Positions 59,031 to 64,000 of a DNA stretch of 64,000 nt are shown here, piece after piece. Both the position numbers and the translations under genes were made by a program. The notes under the pieces are model-generated. The model was not told where the DNA came from, did no database searches, and saw only the letters and a list, made by a program, of their open reading frames with translations. This stretch comes from an uncultured Clostridia bacterium (GTDB lineage: Bacteria; Bacillota; Clostridia; Oscillospirales; Acutalibacteraceae), in the NCBI GenBank assembly GCA_944384985.1, contig CALWVM010000001.1:186001-250000 (forward strand), written 5' to 3'. Numbering within the stretch: position 1 is the stretch's first letter; each line of letters begins with the position of its first letter.

Positions 59031-59825
59031 ATGGCTAATACCAAACTGAAACATAAAAAAGGCGCGCGCCGCTGGGCGTTCCCCTTGGGGCTCGCCATCG
59101 CGGTGCTCGCGCTCATCGGCGTGGTCACGGTGATCGTCGCCGGCGTGACCGCCGTGCGGCAGGCGGTGGAAAAAAGCCGCAATTTCGATGAATACAACAC
59201 GCTGCTCACGCCCGTGGTGATGAACGATCCGGACGCATTCGACGACCTGACGCAGGCGAATCCCGAGCAGCTGATCGACATTTCGATCTGGTCGATCCTT
59301 CGAAGCAACCTTGCGCCCGACACGTACACCTATGATGACAACGGCATGGTCATCCCCGAAGCGGATGTGACCGCGGAATTCCAGCGGTTGTTCGGTACGG
59401 AGGTGCAGCCGCAGCACATGACGGTCGAAGGGTACGGCTACACGTTCGCCTATGATGCGACCAAGCAGACCTACACCATCCCCTTGACGGGCGTTGTGCC
59501 GACCTATACGCCGCGCGTCGTGGCGAAAGAAGAACGCGGCGACACGATCGTGCTTACCGTCGGCTACATCGGCGGCGACCAGTGGGCGCAGGACGAAGAG
59601 GGCAACATGGTTGCGCCCGAACCCGACAAGTATATGCGCGTGACCCTGCGCGAAAAGGACGGCGCCTACTATATCAGCGCGCTGCAAAATACGGCCGCGC
59701 CCGAAACGGCGACCACCGCGGCGGCGCAGACCACGGCTGCCGCTGAAACGACAACCGCCGCGCCGACCGTTCCCGCAACCGCCGCGCCGACCGCTGCGCC
59801 GGAAACCACTGCCGCCGCAAGCTGA
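59031..59825 (+). CDS. Membrane-anchored protein with Thr/Ala/Pro-rich tail
   Basis: 264 residues from ATG 59031 (GGGGGAAG upstream). A basic N-terminus (MANTKLKHKKGARRW) and one transmembrane helix (about 18-42) place the rest outside. A beta-rich domain of about 180 residues (TYDDNGMVIPEADVTAEFQ, GVVPTYTPRVVAKEE) is followed by a low-complexity tail of TTAA/APT units like cell-wall linkers. No known family. It lies between proA and rpe in the same direction. Confidence 0.72.
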   Translation: MANTKLKHKKGARRWAFPLGLAIAVLALIGVVTVIVAGVTAVRQAVEKSRNFDEYNTLLTPVVMNDPDAFDDLTQANPEQLIDISIWSILRSNLAPDTYTYDDNGMVIPEADVTAEFQRLFGTEVQPQHMTVEGYGYTFAYDATKQTYTIPLTGVVPTYTPRVVAKEERGDTIVLTVGYIGGDQWAQDEEGNMVAPEPDKYMRVTLREKDGAYYISALQNTAAPETATTAAAQTTAAAETTTAAPTVPATAAPTAAPETTAAAS

Positions 59826-59842
59826 AAAAGGAGATACACGCT

Positions 59843-60511
59843 ATGAATCGGATCTCTCCCTCCATCCTCTCCGCCGACTATGGTAATCTTGCCGAAGCGC
59901 TAAAGCTTTTGACCGCTTCCGGGGCGGATATGGTGCATATTGACGTTATGGACGGGCACTTTGTCCCGAATATCACGCTTGGCGCGCCGGTGGTGCGCTG
60001 CCTGCGGAAATCGACCGCGCTCCCCTTTGACGTGCATCTGATGATCGACGAGCCCGCGCGCTATATTGCGGATTTCGCCGAAGCGGGCGCAGACCGCATC
60101 ACATTCCACGTCGAGGCAAAAAGCGGCATCGAAGAAACGCTCGACGCAATCCGCGCCGCCGGGAAAGAAGCGGGGCTTGCCGTCAAGCCCGGCACGGATA
60201 TTTCGGAAGTCTACCCGTATCTTTCAAGGCTCGCCATGGTGCTTGTGATGACCGTCGAGCCGGGCTTCGGCGGGCAGAGCTTCCGGGAGGACATGCTGCC
60301 GAAGATCCGCGCTTTGCGCGAAGAATGCGCGCGGCGCGGCATTCCCGGCTTAGACATCCAGGTGGATGGCGGCATTTCGGCACAGACCATCGCCAAAGCG
60401 GCTGCCGCGGGCGCAAATGTGTTCGTCTCAGGCAGTGCGCTGTTCGGAAGCCCCGACATGGCGGCGGAGATCGACCGGTTTAAGAAGCTGGCAGACGCGG
60501 CGCAGGCGTAA
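59843..60511 (+). CDS. rpe: Ribulose-phosphate 3-epimerase
   Basis: 222 residues. TIM-barrel signatures: PSILSADYGNLAEAL, MVHIDVMDGHFVPNIT, FDVHLMIDEPARYI, MTVEPGFGGQSF and DIQVDGGISAQT. Pentose phosphate pathway. AAAGGAG before the ATG. Its 3' end overlaps the 3' end of the opposite gene by 32 bp. Confidence 0.97.
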   Translation: MNRISPSILSADYGNLAEALKLLTASGADMVHIDVMDGHFVPNITLGAPVVRCLRKSTALPFDVHLMIDEPARYIADFAEAGADRITFHVEAKSGIEETLDAIRAAGKEAGLAVKPGTDISEVYPYLSRLAMVLVMTVEPGFGGQSFREDMLPKIRALREECARRGIPGLDIQVDGGISAQTIAKAAAAGANVFVSGSALFGSPDMAAEIDRFKKLADAAQA

Positions 60512-61034
60512 GGCGCAGCTCCGTTGCGTGCTCGGCGAGGTGCAGCGCGGTGTCGCTCGATACATCGTGCGTTTGCCCGTATTCGGAAAGCAGCCGCTCT
60601 GCGCGCGCTGCGTCGGAGAGGTCCGGGAAGGTGAACAACGCCGCAAAACCCTGCCTTGTGCGAAACAGGCGGATCTCCGCCTTGGCAAGCGGCGGGGCCG
60701 AAAGGCGTTTGTATATATCTAAAAAAACGTTTACATCCTGCGTGGAAAAGAACAGCGTGCGCGGTTTGCGCAGCACGCGCAGCCGCGTTTTGTGCGCGGT
60801 GAACAGGAAGATGCAGCCGCCGTTCTTTTCCGGCAGCACATCGATGCGAAGCGTCCCCCGGGCGGGCGGCGCGAAGTCCAACGTGCGGCGGGCGCGCAGC
60901 AGGATCTCCCGGACGATGCGCACCGTCTGCGCGTTGTCAGCGGAAAGATCCGCAAACGAGAGCCGGAATGCTGAAAGGTCTTCGCGCGTGAGCGCGGCAA
61001 GCAGGACGGCGGTAGATGTTTTGTGCAGTTCCAT
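60480..61034 (-). CDS. MecA-like adaptor protein
   Basis: 184 residues. The N-terminal part (TREDLSAFRLSFADLSADNA.. EILLRARRTLDFAPP..GCIFLFTAH) matches the beta-alpha layout of MecA N-terminal domains, and the C-terminal part has FLDIYKRLSAPPLAKAEIRLF and ALFTFPDL. MecA proteins hand substrates to ClpC. Similarity is by pattern only, so a different small adaptor is possible. Convergent with and overlapping rpe. Confidence 0.6.
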   Translation of the reverse strand: MELHKTSTAVLLAALTREDLSAFRLSFADLSADNAQTVRIVREILLRARRTLDFAPPARGTLRIDVLPEKNGGCIFLFTAHKTRLRVLRKPRTLFFSTQDVNVFLDIYKRLSAPPLAKAEIRLFRTRQGFAALFTFPDLSDAARAERLLSEYGQTHDVSSDTALHLAEHATELRLTPAPRLPAS

Positions 61035-61178
61035 ACGGTGAAGCCCCCTTCTGCGAACGGTGTTTCGCGCGGGGCGAAGCCGTTCTTCTGTACCGCGCGA
61101 GATTTGCGCGGCTACTATTTCATCCTATTGCAAAGCCCACGGTTTTGCAATGCCAAATTTATGGAAAACGAGGTGGAT

Positions 61179-62255
61179 TTTTTGCGTCAGGATATAGCGC
61201 CGCAAGCGGACGGCCGTTTGTTTACGCCTGAAATGAAAGCGGAGATCCGAACGACACAAAAGCAGATGCTGGACCGCCTGGTGATGTTGTTCGCACCGAC
61301 GATTATGGCGTGGTATTATTACGGCTCGCGCGCGCTGTGGCTCGTGTGCATCGCGGTGTTGACCGCGTTGGTGTGCGAGGGGCTCGGCATGAAGATCCTG
61401 GGGCAGAGGACGACACTGCGCGACCTTTCGGCGGTGGTCACGGGCGTGACGCTCGCGCTCTGCCTGCCCGCCTCTTCACCTGCGTGGCTCGTCATCCTCG
61501 CCGTCGCGTTTGCGATCCTTGCCGCGAAACTGCCGTTCGGTACGGCGCGCAGCCTCCTGTTTTCCCCTGCGGCGGCGGGGCTTGCCTTTGTGACGGTCTG
61601 CCTGCCGCAGTATGTGTTTACCTATCCGGCGCTGCCCGCAGCGGGCGAGAGCGCCCCGGTGTATGGCAGCTCGATGTTTACCGCGGGCGTTTCGCTGACG
61701 CAGATGCTGCAAAACAGCGCGTCTTTGGGCGGCGAGCTCGCGAATTACCTGGATGTGCTGGTGGGCGCGCATGCGGGCCCCATGGGCACGGGCTGCATCA
61801 TTGCGCTGCTCGGCGCGCTCGTGTATCTACTGGTGCGCCGCCCGAAACAGTTTACGACGGCTGCCGGCTTTTTGGCGGCTGCCGCGCTGATGGCAGTTCT
61901 TTTTCCGCGCACCACAGCCGGGCGCGGGCAATCCGTCGTCATGGAGCTGTGCGGCGGGATGCTGCTGTTCGCAGCGCTGTTCCTGTTGTCGGAAGAGCCG
62001 CTTTTGCCGAAAACGTTTTACGGCCGACTGGCGTACGGGGTGTGCGGCGGCGTGTTCTGTATGCTGTTCCGCATCTTCGGCACGTTTGAAGAAGGCGTGA
62101 TGTTTGCCGTTTTGCTCACACAGGCGCTGACAGGCGCGTTCAACAAACTGCCCGACGCCGCGTTCCGGCGCCGCCTGCAGGCACATGCGCGCCGCAAACG
62201 CCGCTCGAAAGCCGGCACGGCACAAAATGCGGAAGGGGGCTTGACCGATGCGTAA
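61179..62255 (+). CDS. rnfD: RnfD-like membrane subunit
   Basis: 358 residues from TTG 61179 (GAGGTGGA just upstream); ATG 61161 has no ribosome site. About nine transmembrane helices. RnfD/NqrB features: LRDLSAVVTGVTLALCLPAS, and a long loop followed by GAHAGPMGTGCIIALLGALVYL. The SGAT motif for covalent FMN is not evident. Rnf complexes couple ferredoxin:NAD oxidation to Na+ or H+ export, but no rnfC precedes this gene. Confidence 0.82.
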   Translation, partial: FLRQDIAPQADGRLFTPEMKAEIRTTQKQMLDRLVMLFAPTIMAWYYYGSRALWLVCIAVLTALVCEGLGMKILGQRTTLRDLSAVVTGVTLALCLPASSPAWLVILAVAFAILAAKLPFGTARSLLFSPAAAGLAFVTVCLPQYVFTYPALPAAGESAPVYGSSMFTAGVSLTQMLQNSASLGGELANYLDVLVGAHAGPMGTGCIIALLGALVYLLVRRPKQFTTAAGFLAAAALMAVLFPRTTAGRGQSVVMELCGGMLLFAALFLLSEEPLLPKTFYGRLAYGVCGGVFCMLFRIFGTFEEGVMFAVLLTQALTGAFNKLPDAAFRRRLQAHARRKRRSKAGTAQNAEGGLTDA

Positions 62256-63387
62256 ACGGGGACAAGCGCTTTGGACGGGGATCCGCGACAGCGCCGTGGT
62301 CAAAAACCCCGTCCTGTTTGAAGCGATCGGCCTTGCGCCCGTCGTGGCGATGGCGGTTTCCTTAAAATCCGCCATCATTCTGGCCGTGGTGTCGTGCGCG
62401 GAACTGCTGGTCATCGAGCTGTTCGCGTGCCTCGCCTTGAAAAAGCTCAAAAGCTATTTCCGTGTCGCCGTGTATGCGGTGCTCGGGGTGTTCATCAATA
62501 TTCCGATTTTCATGTTCTTTGAACGCTTCACCCCGAACGAAGCGCAGAACGTGGGCATCTTTTTGCCGCTGCTCGCCGTTAACTCCCTGGTGGCGCTGCA
62601 CTGCGAGCGGTTCGCCGTCAAAAACCCGTTCCGGAAAACGGTTGTGGACGCGGTCTCGGCAAGCGCGGGCTACGCGCTGGTGGCGCTGCTTGTCGGCACG
62701 GTGCGCGAGATCATCGGCAGCGGGACGATCTATTCCGTGTCGCTGCACCTGCCTGTGCAATTACAGGGCTTTTTGTTCCCGTTCGGTGGGCTTTTGCTGC
62801 TGGGGTTCCTTGCAGCGGGCATCAAAGCGCTCATTCTGCGCCGCCACCCCGACGCGGACGTCGAGCAGGCGTTTGACATGCGCGAGATCACGCAGTCGCA
62901 TGTCGGGAAGCTTCGCAATTTGCTGGATACGGATTTCAACCCCTATGATGAAGAGGAATCTGCGCCGGCAAAGCCGCGCGAACGGCTGAAAAAGGCGGCT
63001 GCACCCGCAAAAGAAGCCGCCGCGCCGGACGACGGCGCCGTGGCAGCGCCGACAGAGCCCGAGCCCTCCCGCCGCGCGCAGAAAGCGGCAGAAAAACGGG
63101 CAAAAAAGCAGGCAAAGGCGCAGAAACCGCCCCGCGAAAAAGCGGCAAGGGCAAAGACAACCCGGGTGAAAACACCGCAGCCGCCCACTGCTTCCGCGGA
63201 AACCCCGCCGCGCAGATCCCGCGCCGAAGCGGAGGATTATCTGTCGGAATTCGACGAGATCCTGTCGGAGCTCGACGCATACCGCGAAAAATACGGGATG
63301 CAAAACGGCACGGACACGGCGGACGACGCGCATGCCGCATCCGGCGCGGAAAGCACGGACGAACCGAAAGGCGGGGAAAAGCCATGA
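62248..63387 (+). CDS. RnfE-like membrane subunit with long charged tail
   Basis: 379 residues, overlapping rnfD by 8 bp. The first 205 residues are a six-helix RnfE/NqrD-type protein (NPVLFEAIGLAPVVAMAVSL, VREIIGSGTIYS). Then, where the family normally ends, about 170 residues of Ala/Pro/Lys/Glu-rich sequence follow (AAPAKEAAAPDDGAVAAPT), ending in an acidic helix (EDYLSEFDEILSELDAYREK). RnfG, usual between D and E, is absent here. Confidence 0.78.
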   Translation: MRKRGQALWTGIRDSAVVKNPVLFEAIGLAPVVAMAVSLKSAIILAVVSCAELLVIELFACLALKKLKSYFRVAVYAVLGVFINIPIFMFFERFTPNEAQNVGIFLPLLAVNSLVALHCERFAVKNPFRKTVVDAVSASAGYALVALLVGTVREIIGSGTIYSVSLHLPVQLQGFLFPFGGLLLLGFLAAGIKALILRRHPDADVEQAFDMREITQSHVGKLRNLLDTDFNPYDEEESAPAKPRERLKKAAAPAKEAAAPDDGAVAAPTEPEPSRRAQKAAEKRAKKQAKAQKPPREKAARAKTTRVKTPQPPTASAETPPRRSRAEAEDYLSEFDEILSELDAYREKYGMQNGTDTADDAHAASGAESTDEPKGGEKP

Positions 63388-63977
63388 GCATTTTAGGCAG
63401 TCTCTTTTCGGCGGCGCTGTATGCCTGCCTGTTCCAGAACCTGATTTTTTCGGGCGGGTACGGTGCGGATGAAGCCATCCGCATGGCGGCAAAGCCCAAA
63501 CAGCTTTTTCCGCTGAGTATTTTTATCGTATATTTTTCGACGCTCGGCTCGCTTGTCTGTGTGCTTTTGGAGCAGGCGGCCGCCGTGCGCGCGCTCAATG
63601 TGTTTTGGCACGCGCTGATCTTTGTCGGCGTGCTTACGGGGATTTATCTTGTCACACTGCTCGTGGTGCTGCTGGTGTTCCGCGCAAAGCCGCGCACCGT
63701 GCGGCGCCTGGGCGTTGCGGCGTTCAATACGCTGGTGCTTGCCGTGCCGTTCATCAACTACCGTGCGGCGTTCGGCGTATTTGAAGCCATCGGCGCAGGG
63801 GTGGGTGCCGGGATCGCGTTTGTCATCGCGGTGCTGCTCATCAACTTCGGTCTGCGCGCGCTGGACCGAAACGACGAGATCCCGAAAGCTTTTAAGGGCA
63901 CGCCCGCCGTATTCATTTATGTTTCGATCCTCGCGCTTGCGTTCACAGGGCTTACGGGCACCGGCTTAGGCGTTTGA
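63384..63977 (+). CDS. RnfA-like membrane subunit
   Basis: 197 residues, ATGA overlap with the previous gene. About six helices. YACLFQNLIFSGGYGADEAI stands in for the usual QNFVLS..G segment, and IPKAFKGTPAVFIYVSILALAFTG matches the conserved RnfA end (PKAFRG..). More divergent than normal RnfA, but together with the D and E subunits the call is reasonable. Confidence 0.75.
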   Translation: MSILGSLFSAALYACLFQNLIFSGGYGADEAIRMAAKPKQLFPLSIFIVYFSTLGSLVCVLLEQAAAVRALNVFWHALIFVGVLTGIYLVTLLVVLLVFRAKPRTVRRLGVAAFNTLVLAVPFINYRAAFGVFEAIGAGVGAGIAFVIAVLLINFGLRALDRNDEIPKAFKGTPAVFIYVSILALAFTGLTGTGLGV

Positions 63978-63990
63978 AAGGGAAAAAAGT

Positions 63991-64000
63991 ATGTTCAGGA
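63991..64000 (+). CDS. Start of a further gene in the Rnf-like operon (cut by window edge)
   Basis: ATGTTCAGGA after GAAAGGGAAAAAAGT, 13 bp from the previous stop. Only three codons are visible. Confidence 0.45.

Noticed and set aside
61035..61178. N-terminal extension of the RnfD-like protein from 61023
   Set aside because: Non-membrane, unlike the family, overlaps the opposite gene's start, and has no ribosome site.

Overview
The window looks like a chromosome segment of a spore-forming, gut-type Firmicute, most likely a Clostridia/Oscillospirales (Ruminococcaceae-like) bacterium. The grounds are a spoIIE gene and a PdaB-type deacetylase, type I dockerin and cohesin-like modules, host-glycan glycosidases, Firmicute gene orders (infC-rpmI-rplT; plsX-rnc-smc-ftsY; yhbY-nadD-yqeK-rsfS), Rnf-type membrane subunits, and strong G/C bias at third codon positions. 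No species is claimed.

Layout. 1-6.1 kb is a secreted-protein locus: the 3' end of a FIVAR-dockerin protein, cohesin-like secreted proteins, a cohesin-dockerin protein and pairs of 40-41 residue peptides. A 2,185 bp block is present twice in tandem (531-2715 and 3908-6092). 6.4-9.6 kb holds three tandem membrane-anchored paralogues of unknown function behind a promoter and a perfect palindrome. 9.85-11.1 kb has a PdaB-like deacetylase and a frameshifted membrane gene. 11.2-20 kb is a host-glycan and surface region: GH29 fucosidase, a lipoprotein distantly like the 6.4-9.6 kb family, M28 peptidase, VanY-like carboxypeptidase, GH35 galactosidase and a BNR sialidase-like protein. The three glycosidase genes share a repeated leader sequence.

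20.3-39.2 kb is housekeeping: infC operon with leader, rRNA methyltransferase, dprA, topA, trmFO, plsX, rnc, smc, ftsY (whose 3' tail overlaps a likely small gene in another frame), rdgB, yhbY, nadD, yqeK, rsfS, leuS. 39.2-45.2 kb is accessory: lipoproteins, membrane proteins, an internal duplication with one decayed copy, and a PHP-domain operon. tRNA-Thr(GGT) at 45594-45669 is the attachment site of a deleted prophage of about 3.2 kb ending at attR 48793-48840. It keeps the C-terminal part of an integrase fused to a MuF-ADP-ribosyltransferase toxin gene and several small phage genes. 49.2-50.5 kb has surface/membrane proteins. 50.5-51.6 kb is a gene-poor spacer. 51.6-53.7 kb is a padR-DUF1700-DUF4097-pspC envelope-stress operon. 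54.1-56.4 kb is spoIIE. 56.9-60.5 kb has proB-proA, an anchored protein and rpe. 60.5-64 kb has a MecA-like adaptor opposite an atypical rnfD-E-A run that continues off the edge.

Two interspersed intergenic repeat families recur through the window: a REP-like hairpin element, often as an inverted pair, and a degenerate tract built from TCTAA / CAGAAGT-like units. Many promoters match a sigma-A consensus with a 17 bp spacer, and several of these show that the longest ORF is not the right start. All product calls come from reading translated motifs, not database searches.
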